From WTXA01 sp041741995 (lineage in GTDB: Bacteria; Bacillota; TC1), in the NCBI GenBank assembly GCA_041741995.1, contig JBGSJN010000010.1, forward strand, positions 1 through 52,231: DNA of 52,231 nt. The letters are read 5' to 3'. The notes under the pieces are model-generated. The model worked only from the letters and a program-made list of their open reading frames with translations, made no database searches and was not told the DNA's origin. Below, piece after piece: positions 35,627 through 43,754 of this stretch (position 1 is the stretch's first letter; the number at the start of each line of letters is the position of its first letter). The position numbers and the translations under genes were made by a program.

Positions 35627-35711
35627 GTTGTATATATATCATAACTTTAGTATACTGACATTAGTTGTATACTTCAATAATCAGATTTTTCTTCTTTGAT
35701 AGTTATACAAC
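35627..35711. promoter_or_regulatory. Divergent operator region of the ABC transporter and TetR genes
   Basis: The motif GTTGTATA occurs at 35627-35634 and 35664-35671, and inverted as TATACAAC at 35704-35711. In addition AGTATAC (35649-35655) and GTATACT (35667-35673) form a perfect inverted repeat with an 11-base spacer. These lie between the two diverging starts (35600 and 35780) and are good candidates for TetR-family binding sites. Promoter elements could not be placed with confidence. Confidence 0.45.
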
Positions 35712-35779
35712 GATTGATCTTAAAGTGTTTAATAATTACCAAAGTATGAGAATTTGATTTTAAGTCATAGGAGGATATT

Positions 35780-36349
35780 GTGAAATCGGAAAAAATTGAC
35801 AGACGTGTTAAATATACAAAGATGGTGCTTAAGGAGAGTTTTATCAATCTATTGAAAAGTAAGCATATATCGAAGATTTCAATCAAGGAGATTTGTGATG
35901 ATGCAGATATTAATAGAGCGACTTTTTATGCCCATTATTCAGATCAATATGACTTGCGAGGCAAGATTGAAGAAGAGTTGATTAGTGATATTAAAGAATA
36001 TTTAGAGAATGGGTCTTTTAATGATCCAGATAATGTTTCACTTGATATGTTAGTTAAAATTTTTGAATATTTAAAGAAAAATGCTGAGTTGTGTATTGTC
36101 CTTCTAGGTGATAGTGGTGATATTAATTTTCAGAAGCAAGTGATGATGATCGTAAGAGAACAGTGTATTTCTGCCTGGACCTCTAGTAAATCTATAAATC
36201 CTGTTGATGCTGAATTTATTTATACATTCTATGCAATTGGTAGTGTAGGTATTATTCAAAAATGGCTAATGGAAGATATTGAAAAACCAGCTATTGAAAT
36301 GGCCAGCCTTATACTGAAATTGGCAAATAGTGGCATATCAGCATTTTAA
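35780..36349 (+). CDS. TetR/AcrR-family regulator
   Basis: A 189-residue TetR-like repressor starting at GTG 35780 after TAGGAGG. The N-terminal helix-turn-helix is ISIKEICDDADINRATFYAH (about 34-53). The C-terminal part, ending SVGIIQKWLMED, resembles the TetR_C_8 (DhaS-like) ligand domain. It is divergent from the ABC transporter genes and presumably controls them and itself. A terminator follows 10 bases after its stop. Confidence 0.9.
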   Translation: MKSEKIDRRVKYTKMVLKESFINLLKSKHISKISIKEICDDADINRATFYAHYSDQYDLRGKIEEELISDIKEYLENGSFNDPDNVSLDMLVKIFEYLKKNAELCIVLLGDSGDINFQKQVMMIVREQCISAWTSSKSINPVDAEFIYTFYAIGSVGIIQKWLMEDIEKPAIEMASLILKLANSGISAF

Positions 36350-36359
36350 TATATATAGA

Positions 36360-36386
36360 AAAAGGAGCAGTTCAACTGCTCCTTTT
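36360..36386. terminator. Bidirectional terminator after the TetR gene
   Basis: A perfect 13-base stem AAAAGGAGCAGTT (36360-36372) with AACTGCTCCTTTT (36374-36386), T-rich on both sides. Nearly the same palindrome closes the other end of the ABC/TetR module at 32496-32529. Confidence 0.85.
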
Positions 36387-36420
36387 ATTTTATTTATTGA
36401 TAGAATTTTATTTTAATTCT

Positions 36421-37566
36421 TTATTTTGAATCTTTACTTTCTTGTTTCTTACGCTTAGTTCTCTCTTCATCGTTGGTATATAATTCTTCAAAATTTATAA
36501 AGGATTTTAGCTTACCCTCTTTATATAGGTGGATGAAAATATTAGCGAATATTGGAATAAGTAGCATACCAGTAACACCGAACCAGATATAACCTAGGTA
36601 AATGGAGATTAAAGCAACTAAAGGATTTAAACCTAATTGATCTCCAACTATCTTAGGTTCGACCAATTGTCTAACAACTGTAACCACACCATAAAGAATA
36701 AGGAGACCGACACCAAGTGGGGCATTTCCAAGGATAAAGGCTATCAATATCCATGGTACCATTATGCCACCAGTGCCAAGCACAGGTAAAACATCAAATA
36801 TGGCTATTAAAAATGCGATGAAAATAGAATTTGGGATTTTTAGTATAGTCAAACCAATACTCAATTCAATAAAGGTTATTGACATAATCTTTATATAGGC
36901 AATTATGTACTTACCAATAGTTTCCTTGAATGATACCTTGATATTCCTGGCAAGAATCCTGAAGTTAGTTGGCATTATATCTAATAGAAAATCCTTAACA
37001 ATTGGAAAATCTATATTAGAAAATATTGTTGCAAGTACAGTGAATATGAAAGTTATTAAAATAAATGGCAGCGATGTTGTTATATTTGTTAATAATACTA
37101 AACCATTTCTAGAAATAGTTATTGTCCATCTTTGTATTTCACTTAACAATTCATTTTGTAGATTATATATCTGGATCTTCATATCCGGGGAAAATCCTTC
37201 AATAAAATTATTGATCCAGGCATTAACTTTTTCAAAGGCTGGTAATAGTTCATTTGTCATGAATTCCGGTAACAGATAAAAGTAGGTTTGGGAATACTTA
37301 ACAATCAGATACACTAAAAGCCAGATTAACAGTCCGAAAATTACAGCTAAGCTTACCGTATAGATAGAGGCTATTAGTCTTCTTTTGATCTTGGTTTTTC
37401 TTACTGTCCAACTAATTAGTGGATTCATCATATAAGCAATAAGAAAACCGATGATAAAAGGCATCAGCCAGCTAAGCAGATAATTCATTGAAAAATATAG
37501 AATTCCAGCTATAATAGCAAAAAATACAAAATTTATAATAAATTGTCTTCTTTTTTCAATATTCAT
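36421..37566 (-). CDS. AI-2E family transporter (PerM-like)
   Basis: A 381-residue membrane protein of the AI-2 exporter superfamily. It has two hydrophobic segments near the N terminus (SMNYLLSWLMPFIIGFLIAY), a central amphipathic region, and several C-terminal helices containing FDVLPVLGTGGIMVPW and RQLVEPKIVGDQLGLNPL, the family signature. The C-terminal tail is highly charged. Some members export AI-2 or act in Na+/H+ exchange; the role here is unknown. It lies 3 bases downstream of metF and is probably co-transcribed. Confidence 0.9.
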   Translation of the reverse strand: MNIEKRRQFIINFVFFAIIAGILYFSMNYLLSWLMPFIIGFLIAYMMNPLISWTVRKTKIKRRLIASIYTVSLAVIFGLLIWLLVYLIVKYSQTYFYLLPEFMTNELLPAFEKVNAWINNFIEGFSPDMKIQIYNLQNELLSEIQRWTITISRNGLVLLTNITTSLPFILITFIFTVLATIFSNIDFPIVKDFLLDIMPTNFRILARNIKVSFKETIGKYIIAYIKIMSITFIELSIGLTILKIPNSIFIAFLIAIFDVLPVLGTGGIMVPWILIAFILGNAPLGVGLLILYGVVTVVRQLVEPKIVGDQLGLNPLVALISIYLGYIWFGVTGMLLIPIFANIFIHLYKEGKLKSFINFEELYTNDEERTKRKKQESKDSK

Positions 37567-37569
37567 AAA

Positions 37570-38457
37570 CTACCCCCTCTTTAATATATGAGAAATATTA
37601 TTAACTATCTTAGTGGCCACTTCAGGTCTATTCATAGTATAAAGATGGATGCCGTCTACATCATTAGTTACTAAATCTATAATCTGGTCAATGGCATACA
37701 TAATTCCTGCTTCCATCAAGGCTTGAGGGTTATCTTCGTATTTATCCAGGATACGAATAAACTTCCTTGGGAGTGTAGCACCACATAGGGTTACAATATT
37801 ATGTATTTGTTTGGCATTGATTACTGGCATTATACCGGCAGAAATTGGAACCTTGATACCAGCTTTTGCTGCACTATCAAGAAATCTATAATATTGCTCG
37901 TTGTCATAAAATAACTGACTTACTAGAAAATCAACACCAGTATCAACTTTTGTTTTTAGATTAAGAAGATCTTGAGTCAAGCTTCTTGATTCTATGTGTC
38001 CTTCAGGATAACATGCTGCACCTATGCTAAATGAATCTCCATAATGATTCTTTATAAAGCTAATAAGATCTGAAGCATATTCAAAATGAAGAGGATTTGG
38101 AATCATTGATTGATCACCTAAAGGGAAATCACCTCGTAAAGCAAGTATGTTGCTGACTCCGTTTTCCTTAAGTCTATCCATTGTATTTATTACAACATCC
38201 TTTGTTGAAGATAGGCAGGTAACGTGGGCTAGTGATTCTATTTTGAAGTCATTCTTTACCTTCCCTGCGATGTCACAGGTTATTCCAGTTGTTGTTCCAC
38301 CTGCACCATAAGTGACACTGATAAAGTCAGGATTTAGTTGTGAAAATCCTTCTAATTTATCAGTTATACTTTCTATGGTTCCAGCTCCCATTTTTGGTGG
38401 GAATATTTCAAAAGACACTACTGTCTTTCCTCTTTTATAAAAATCTTTAATCTGCAT
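37570..38457 (-). CDS. metF: 5,10-Methylenetetrahydrofolate reductase
   Basis: A 295-residue MetF that produces 5-methyl-THF for methionine synthase. FEIFPPK near the start contains the catalytic glutamate; SVTYGAGGTT, HVTCLSST, LALRGDFP, CYPEGH and DFLVSQLFYDN are family motifs. On the minus strand a TATAAT lies at plus 38492-38497 and GGGAGG precedes the start. No SAM riboswitch is visible in the 186-base spacer before it. Its partner metH is 2 kb away on the opposite strand. Confidence 0.95.
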   Translation of the reverse strand: MQIKDFYKRGKTVVSFEIFPPKMGAGTIESITDKLEGFSQLNPDFISVTYGAGGTTTGITCDIAGKVKNDFKIESLAHVTCLSSTKDVVINTMDRLKENGVSNILALRGDFPLGDQSMIPNPLHFEYASDLISFIKNHYGDSFSIGAACYPEGHIESRSLTQDLLNLKTKVDTGVDFLVSQLFYDNEQYYRFLDSAAKAGIKVPISAGIMPVINAKQIHNIVTLCGATLPRKFIRILDKYEDNPQALMEAGIMYAIDQIIDLVTNDVDGIHLYTMNRPEVATKIVNNISHILKRG

Positions 38458-38643
38458 TAAAAACCTCCCTATTAGAATCTAATTAACTTTAATTATAGCA
38501 TAAAAAAATATTTAATATACTTATTGAAAGTAAAGGTAAATTCAGTTTTTTTGAAGTTTAATTAATTAATTATAATCTATGGCTAAGGTAAGACTTGTGC
38601 GGTATAATAGAGAACAAGATGAATGTTAATAAAGGAGTCAAAA

Positions 38644-39630
38644 ATGAGTGAAATTAAATATATGCCGCCATACACGATTTCAGACAAAATTGTTAATCTA
38701 ATTTCTGAGATTACTGAAATTTTAACAAAAATAACAATAAATGATAAAATGAGCAACAGCCCAAAACTAAGGCGTGATAACCGAATAAGAACTATTCAAG
38801 CATCACTTGCAATTGAGAATAATTCTTTATCAATAAATCAAGTTACAGATATAGTTAATGGAAAAAGAATATTAGGTGCACCAAAAGAAATCTGTGAAGT
38901 TAAGAATGCTTTTGAGGCTTATGATAAGTTATTTCTTTTAAATCCCTATTTGGAAAAAGACTTATTATTAGCACATAAGATATTGATGAATGATCTAACA
39001 AATGAAGCTGGTAACTATCGCAGTGGAGGAGTTGGTGTATTCGCGGAAGAAAGGTTAATCCATATGGCGCCTCCTGCTAATTTAGTGCCAGATTTGATAA
39101 CTAATTTAATGGAATGGGCTAAATTAAGTGATGTTCACCCATTGATTAAGAGTTGTGTTTTTCATTATGAATTTGAATTTATACATCCTTTTACAGATGG
39201 TAACGGTAGGATGGGTAGAATGTGGCAAACTTTGATTTTATATAAATGGAATAATCTATTTGGTTGGCTGCCTATAGAAACTTTAATTAGAGATAGACAG
39301 TCCGAGTACTATGATATTCTTGGTGTCTGTGACAGGTCAGGCGATTCAGGTGAATTTATAAAGTTTATATTAACTACTATTAGAGATGTGTTAAGAGAAA
39401 TAGCTGTTACCGACCAGGTTACCGACCAGGTTACCGATCAGGTTAAGAAGCTTCTTGCAATAATGGATAAAACTGAATTATCTACGAATGAATTGATGGA
39501 AAAATTGGGTTTGAAACATAGACCTTCCTTTAGAGAAAAATATTTGATGCCTGCCTTGAGATTAGGGTACATCGAAATGACCATACCTGACAAGCCAAGT
39601 AGTAGCAAACAAAAATATAGAAAAGTATAA
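38644..39630 (+). CDS. Fic-domain protein with C-terminal winged-helix region
   Basis: A 328-residue Fic protein; ATG 38644 is chosen because AAAGGAG lies just upstream, while the longer frame at 38623 lacks one. The Fic core motif is HPFTDGNGRMGR starting at H181, which transfers AMP (or another group) to target hydroxyls. An inhibitory-helix motif SLAIEN (S54, E58, N59) is present N-terminally, so activity is probably self-restrained. A VTDQ triple repeat (about 256-267) links to a short winged-helix C terminus (TELSTNELMEKLGLKHRPSF). A -10 TATAAT sits at 38603-38608. Target unknown. Confidence 0.9.
   Translation: MSEIKYMPPYTISDKIVNLISEITEILTKITINDKMSNSPKLRRDNRIRTIQASLAIENNSLSINQVTDIVNGKRILGAPKEICEVKNAFEAYDKLFLLNPYLEKDLLLAHKILMNDLTNEAGNYRSGGVGVFAEERLIHMAPPANLVPDLITNLMEWAKLSDVHPLIKSCVFHYEFEFIHPFTDGNGRMGRMWQTLILYKWNNLFGWLPIETLIRDRQSEYYDILGVCDRSGDSGEFIKFILTTIRDVLREIAVTDQVTDQVTDQVKKLLAIMDKTELSTNELMEKLGLKHRPSFREKYLMPALRLGYIEMTIPDKPSSSKQKYRKV
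39409..39444 (+). repeat. Tandem 12-base repeat inside the Fic gene
   Basis: Three tandem copies of ACCGACCAGGTT (the third with one C-to-T change), encoding TDQV three times. The unit is a multiple of three, so copy-number change would keep the frame and alter the length of the linker between the Fic and winged-helix parts. Confidence 0.9.
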
Positions 39631-39715
39631 AAAACATAAATAATAATAGCAATAAACTTTAATTGTATAAGTAAAAATTATATAATAAAGGGTAGTAAAT
39701 TCAAGGAGAACTGAA

Positions 39716-40399
39716 TTGAATATTAAAATAGATAAAAATGAAGTCCTAAGATATCTCGGCTATAAGAATCAAGAATACAGTAATGAACTTGATTTGATAA
39801 TTGATGAAGTCAGAGAAGAGATTATGGAAATTTCCAGATATAAATATACATATAAGATAGTAGAGTTGAAAAGGGATGAAAATAGTCTGGCATATATTGA
39901 TGATGGTATACTTCCGCTCTTAGGTGAAAACATTCAAAAACATCTGGCTAATGCAGACAGCTGTGTTGTTATGGCTGCAACTCTTGGTTTTGAAGTTGAA
40001 AAAAGACTCAACTACTATAGTAAGGTAGACCTGACTAAGAACTTCATTTTAGATAGTTGTGGAACTCAAATGATTGAGGAAGTCTGCGATGGTATTGAAG
40101 AAGAAGTTAAGGAAAAATTAGGTGAAGGTTACTACTATACCTTTAGATATAGCCCTGGCTATGGTGATTATCCAATAAGCGTTCAAAATCAGTTGGTGAG
40201 ATATCTTGATGGTTACAGGAAGATAGGGCTTACAGTAACAGATAGTCATCTGCTACTACCAAGGAAGTCAGTAACAGCAATTATGGGTATTCAAAAAATA
40301 CCTTTTAACAGTGAATTTGATCGTTGTGCCGCATGTCTGGCCAGAGAGTATTGTAAATTTAGAAAAGAGGGAACAAGATGTTATTCAAAGAAAGATTAA
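39716..40399 (+). CDS. Stand-alone methionine synthase activation-domain protein
   Basis: A 227-residue protein equivalent to the C-terminal activation domain of MetH. RYSPGYGDYPIS is the SAM-binding signature, followed by LLLPRKSVTAIMGI. A C-terminal cysteine cluster (CAACLAREYCKF and a later Cys) is extra and could bind metal or iron-sulfur. It would hold cob(II)alamin MetH for reductive methylation. TTG start at 39716 with AAGGAG 7 bases upstream. It overlaps metH by 22 bases, so the two proteins are made together. Confidence 0.88.
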   Translation: MNIKIDKNEVLRYLGYKNQEYSNELDLIIDEVREEIMEISRYKYTYKIVELKRDENSLAYIDDGILPLLGENIQKHLANADSCVVMAATLGFEVEKRLNYYSKVDLTKNFILDSCGTQMIEEVCDGIEEEVKEKLGEGYYYTFRYSPGYGDYPISVQNQLVRYLDGYRKIGLTVTDSHLLLPRKSVTAIMGIQKIPFNSEFDRCAACLAREYCKFRKEGTRCYSKKD

Positions 40400-42768
40400 A
40401 TAAAGGACAGCTCATTCTTTTTGATGGTGCAATGGGCACAATGCTCCAACACTATGGTATGAAGGGTGGAGAATTGCCTGAAAGATACAATTTAGAAAAA
40501 AAAGAAATAATTAAGCAAATACACCTAGATTATCTAAAAGCAGGAGCAGAGGTTCTAACTACTAATACTTTTGGTGCCAATAGTCACAAGTTAGCTGGTA
40601 CTGGTCTTGATGTTAGTGAAGTTATAGGTGAGGCTGTTGCTTTAGCCAAGTCTGCAATAGTCAGTTCAGGTAAGGAAGCTTCTGTGGCTCTTGATATTGG
40701 TCCTATAGGGCAATTGATGGAACCAATGGGAACCTTATCCTTTGACCAGGCTTATGACTTAGTTAAGGAAGAGGTATTGGCTGGAGTTAAGGCTGGTTGT
40801 GATTTGGTACTTTTAGAAACCATGACTGATATTTACGAATTAAAGGCGGCAATACTTGCAATCAAGGAAAATAGTGATTTGCCAATTCTTGCTACTATGA
40901 CTTTTGAAGTTAATGGTAGAACTTTAACAGGGACTAATCCTGAAACTATGGTTAATATATTGGAAGGGCTTGGCGTTGATGCTCTGGGTATGAACTGTTC
41001 TCTTGGACCAGTTGAATCTAAGGCCATCTTAGCTGATATTTTGAAGTATGCTAGTATTCCTGTTATGATTCAACCAAATGCAGGCCTGCCTGAAATCAGA
41101 AATGGTGAAACAGTTTATAGTATTACTGAAGATCAGTTTGTAACTGAGGCTTTAAGTTTTGCTAAGGATGGTGTGACTATAATTGGTGGTTGTTGTGGAA
41201 CAACTCCTTCATATATTAAGAAGATTACTTCTGTTCTAAAGGGCGAAAGTGTTAATAAAAGAGATATTCTTAGAAAGACTAAAATATCATCACCTGTTGC
41301 AACAGTTACAATTGGTGAGGATTTTGTGATTATTGGAGAAAGAATTAATCCAACAGGCAAGAAGAAAATGAAGGAAGCATTATTAGAAGATAATCTTGGA
41401 TATATTGTTGATGAAGCTATACAGCAGGAAAAAGCCGGGGCTCATGCCTTGGATGTTAATGTAGGACTGCCTAAGATAGATGAGCCCAGTAAGATTGTTG
41501 AGGTTATCAAGTTGATTCAAGAAATAAGTAACTTGCCTTTACAAATTGACTCTGCAGATGTTAAAGCTCTGGAAATGGGTTGTCGCTACTATAACGGGAA
41601 GCCTTTAATCAATAGTGTTAATGGTAAGTTAGATTCTATGGAGGCTGTCTTCCCAGTGGCTAAGAAATATGGTGCTGCAGTTATTGCTCTGACTCTTGAT
41701 GAAACAGGTATTCCTGATACGGCGCTTGAGAGATTTAAGATTGCTGAGAAAATAATGAACAAGGCAGCAGAGTATGGTATTCCTAAGGAAGATATTATTG
41801 TTGATACTTTGGTGTTGACAGTTTCAGCACAGCAGAAGGAAGTTATGGAGACTGTGAAGACTTTGGCTATGGTCAAGGAAAAACTTGGTATGAAAACAAG
41901 TCTTGGGGTTTCAAATGTTTCTTTTGGTCTTCCTAGTAGACCATTAATCAATAGTACTTTTCTTACTATGGCTATGACCATGGGTCTTGATGTGGCTATT
42001 ATTAATCCAATGTCCAAGGAAATGATGGATTCTATTAGTGCCTTTAGGGTTTTGGCTAATCTTGATAAGGAAGCTGAGGATTTTATTGGCAAGTATAGCG
42101 AGTCTGCCTTAGCACAAAGAGCTGATAGTGGAAAAGCTTTGTCGGATTATAGCTTGCAGGAGATTATTATCGGTGGTTTGAAGGATAAGTCAGCTGATAA
42201 GACCAGGGAGATGTTGAGTGTTAAGAAGCCGCTTGATATTGTTAATGAGGATATAATGCCGGCTCTTAATATCGTTGGTGATGGTTTTGAGAAGGGTAAG
42301 GTTTTCTTGCCTCAGTTGATTCAGTCTGCTGAGACTGTTAAGGCGTCTTTTGTGGTTATTAAGGAGGCTTTAACCGCAAGTGGTGCTGTTGATACTAAGA
42401 AGGGTAAGGTTATTCTTGCTACTGTTCAGGGTGATATTCATGATATTGGTAAGAATATTGTGAAGGTTCTGATGGAAAATTATGGTTTTGAAGTTATTGA
42501 TCTTGGTAAGGATGTTTCTCCTGAGAAGATCATTGCTACGGCTAAAGATAAGAAGGTTGATTTGATTGGTTTGTCTGCTCTTATGACTACTACTGTTAAA
42601 AGTATGGAGGAGACTATCATTAAGCTTCGTGAGAGTGGCGTTACGGTGCCTGTTATGGTTGGTGGTGCTGTTTTGACTGTGGAGTATGCAGGGATGATTG
42701 GTGCTGACTATTATGGTAAGGATGCCAAGGAGGCTGTTAGTATTGCTAATGAGGTAGTAAAGCAATGA
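40378..42768 (+). CDS. metH: B12-dependent methionine synthase lacking the activation domain
   Basis: A 796-residue MetH. The homocysteine domain (1-290) begins LFDGAMGTMLQ and holds zinc ligands C207 (GMNCSLGP) and C272-C273 (GGCCGTTP). The methyl-THF (pterin) domain follows (GERINPTGKKKMKEAL) and the B12 module starts near 590, with the cobalt-ligand motif DIHDIGKN (H688). The protein stops after the B12 domain; the activation domain is the preceding gene. It transfers methyl from methyl-THF (made by MetF) to homocysteine. Overlaps the ZIP gene by 4 bases. Confidence 0.95.
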   Translation: MLFKERLNKGQLILFDGAMGTMLQHYGMKGGELPERYNLEKKEIIKQIHLDYLKAGAEVLTTNTFGANSHKLAGTGLDVSEVIGEAVALAKSAIVSSGKEASVALDIGPIGQLMEPMGTLSFDQAYDLVKEEVLAGVKAGCDLVLLETMTDIYELKAAILAIKENSDLPILATMTFEVNGRTLTGTNPETMVNILEGLGVDALGMNCSLGPVESKAILADILKYASIPVMIQPNAGLPEIRNGETVYSITEDQFVTEALSFAKDGVTIIGGCCGTTPSYIKKITSVLKGESVNKRDILRKTKISSPVATVTIGEDFVIIGERINPTGKKKMKEALLEDNLGYIVDEAIQQEKAGAHALDVNVGLPKIDEPSKIVEVIKLIQEISNLPLQIDSADVKALEMGCRYYNGKPLINSVNGKLDSMEAVFPVAKKYGAAVIALTLDETGIPDTALERFKIAEKIMNKAAEYGIPKEDIIVDTLVLTVSAQQKEVMETVKTLAMVKEKLGMKTSLGVSNVSFGLPSRPLINSTFLTMAMTMGLDVAIINPMSKEMMDSISAFRVLANLDKEAEDFIGKYSESALAQRADSGKALSDYSLQEIIIGGLKDKSADKTREMLSVKKPLDIVNEDIMPALNIVGDGFEKGKVFLPQLIQSAETVKASFVVIKEALTASGAVDTKKGKVILATVQGDIHDIGKNIVKVLMENYGFEVIDLGKDVSPEKIIATAKDKKVDLIGLSALMTTTVKSMEETIIKLRESGVTVPVMVGGAVLTVEYAGMIGADYYGKDAKEAVSIANEVVKQ

Positions 42769-43568
42769 ATAATTTGATGAACAATGGTATTATTATGGCC
42801 TTTTTGGCGACATTGTTTACTTGGGGTGTAACTGCACTTGGTGCTGCTTTAGTTTTTTTCTTTAAGACTATCAAGAGAGATGTCCTGGATGGGATGCTTG
42901 GTTTTGCTGCTGGTGTTATGGTGGCTGCTAGTTTTTGGTCACTTTTGGCTCCTGGTATAAGTTTGGCTGAGGAACTTGGTCAGAATGCTGTAATTATGGC
43001 TGCTAGTGGTTTTATGGCTGGTGGGATATTTTTATTTTTAATTGATAGATTGTTACCTCATATGCATTTGCAAAGACTTGAGCCTGAGGGTATGAAATCT
43101 TCTTGGAATAGGTCTGTGTTGTTGGTTTTGGCGATTACTCTTCATAATATACCTGAAGGTTTGGCTATTGGTGTGGCTTTTGGGGCTGCAGCTAGTGGTG
43201 AGGCTGGTTTTGGTGCTGCTTTGGCTTTGGCTATTGGTATTGGTTTGCAGAATTTCCCTGAGGGGGCTGCGGTTTCTATTCCTCTTAGACGTGAGGGTTT
43301 GTCTAGGTTGAAGTCTTTCACATATGGTCAGTTGAGTGGTATTGTTGAGCCTATTGCTGCAGTTCTTGGTGCATTGTTGGCTGTGTCGATTAGGGGTGTT
43401 TTGCCTTTTGCTTTATCATTTGCTGCTGGTGCTATGATTTATGTTGTGGTTGAGGAATTGATTCCTGAATCTCAAGGTGGTAAGGGTAATAGGAGTAGTG
43501 ATCTTATTTCTATTTTCACTATGGTTGGTTTTGTGGTGATGATGGTTCTTGATGTAGCCTTAGGTTAA
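42765..43568 (+). CDS. ZIP-family metal transporter
   Basis: A 267-residue, eight-helix ZIP/ZupT-like importer. The metal-site motifs are HNIPEGLAIGVAFG in helix 4 and QNFPEGAAVSIPLRREG in helix 5. It likely takes up zinc or another divalent metal; MetH uses zinc, which may explain the location, but this is inference. ATGA overlap with metH. The coding strand is strongly G- and T-rich (hand count 45 of 60 at 43201-43260). Confidence 0.93.
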   Translation: MNNLMNNGIIMAFLATLFTWGVTALGAALVFFFKTIKRDVLDGMLGFAAGVMVAASFWSLLAPGISLAEELGQNAVIMAASGFMAGGIFLFLIDRLLPHMHLQRLEPEGMKSSWNRSVLLVLAITLHNIPEGLAIGVAFGAAASGEAGFGAALALAIGIGLQNFPEGAAVSIPLRREGLSRLKSFTYGQLSGIVEPIAAVLGALLAVSIRGVLPFALSFAAGAMIYVVVEELIPESQGGKGNRSSDLISIFTMVGFVVMMVLDVALG

Positions 43569-43601
43569 AAAATTATTGATTAAAACTTTTATATATGATT
43601 A

Positions 43602-43628
43602 AATGATGACTTTGGTCATCATTTTTTT
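43602..43628 (+). terminator. Terminator of the metH-ZIP unit
   Basis: Stem AATGATGAC/GTCATCATT with loop TTTG and a following T-run. It ends the unit 33 bases after the ZIP stop. Confidence 0.85.
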
Positions 43629-43659
43629 GTATTGTAATGCAAAAACTCTAAAATTATGA

Positions 43660-43716
43660 AAGTTTTTGTATTTGAATACAAAAACTTATTGACTTTATTT
43701 ATGATAGTTATATACT
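43660..43716 (+). promoter_or_regulatory. Palindromic site and promoter of the DUF4143 ATPase gene
   Basis: A perfect palindrome with 13-base arms, AAGTTTTTGTATT (43660-43672) and AATACAAAAACTT (43675-43687), touches a good promoter: TTGACT (43689-43694), 16-base spacer, TATACT (43711-43716). A partial copy of the arm (GCAAAAACTC) lies at 43639-43648. The position just upstream of -35 suggests a regulator site. Confidence 0.6.
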
Positions 43717-43754
43717 TTAATTAGTAAGTTTATTTAATATTTATGGAGGTTTCA

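Noticed and set aside
39409..39444. CRISPR-like array
   Set aside because: It is a tandem 12-base coding repeat without spacers, inside the Fic gene, and no cas gene is in the window.
38458..40377. SAM riboswitch or T-box before metF, metH or the activation-domain gene
   Set aside because: The spacers lack the conserved SAM-I core sequences and stem layout; the one before the activation-domain gene (85 bases) is too short.
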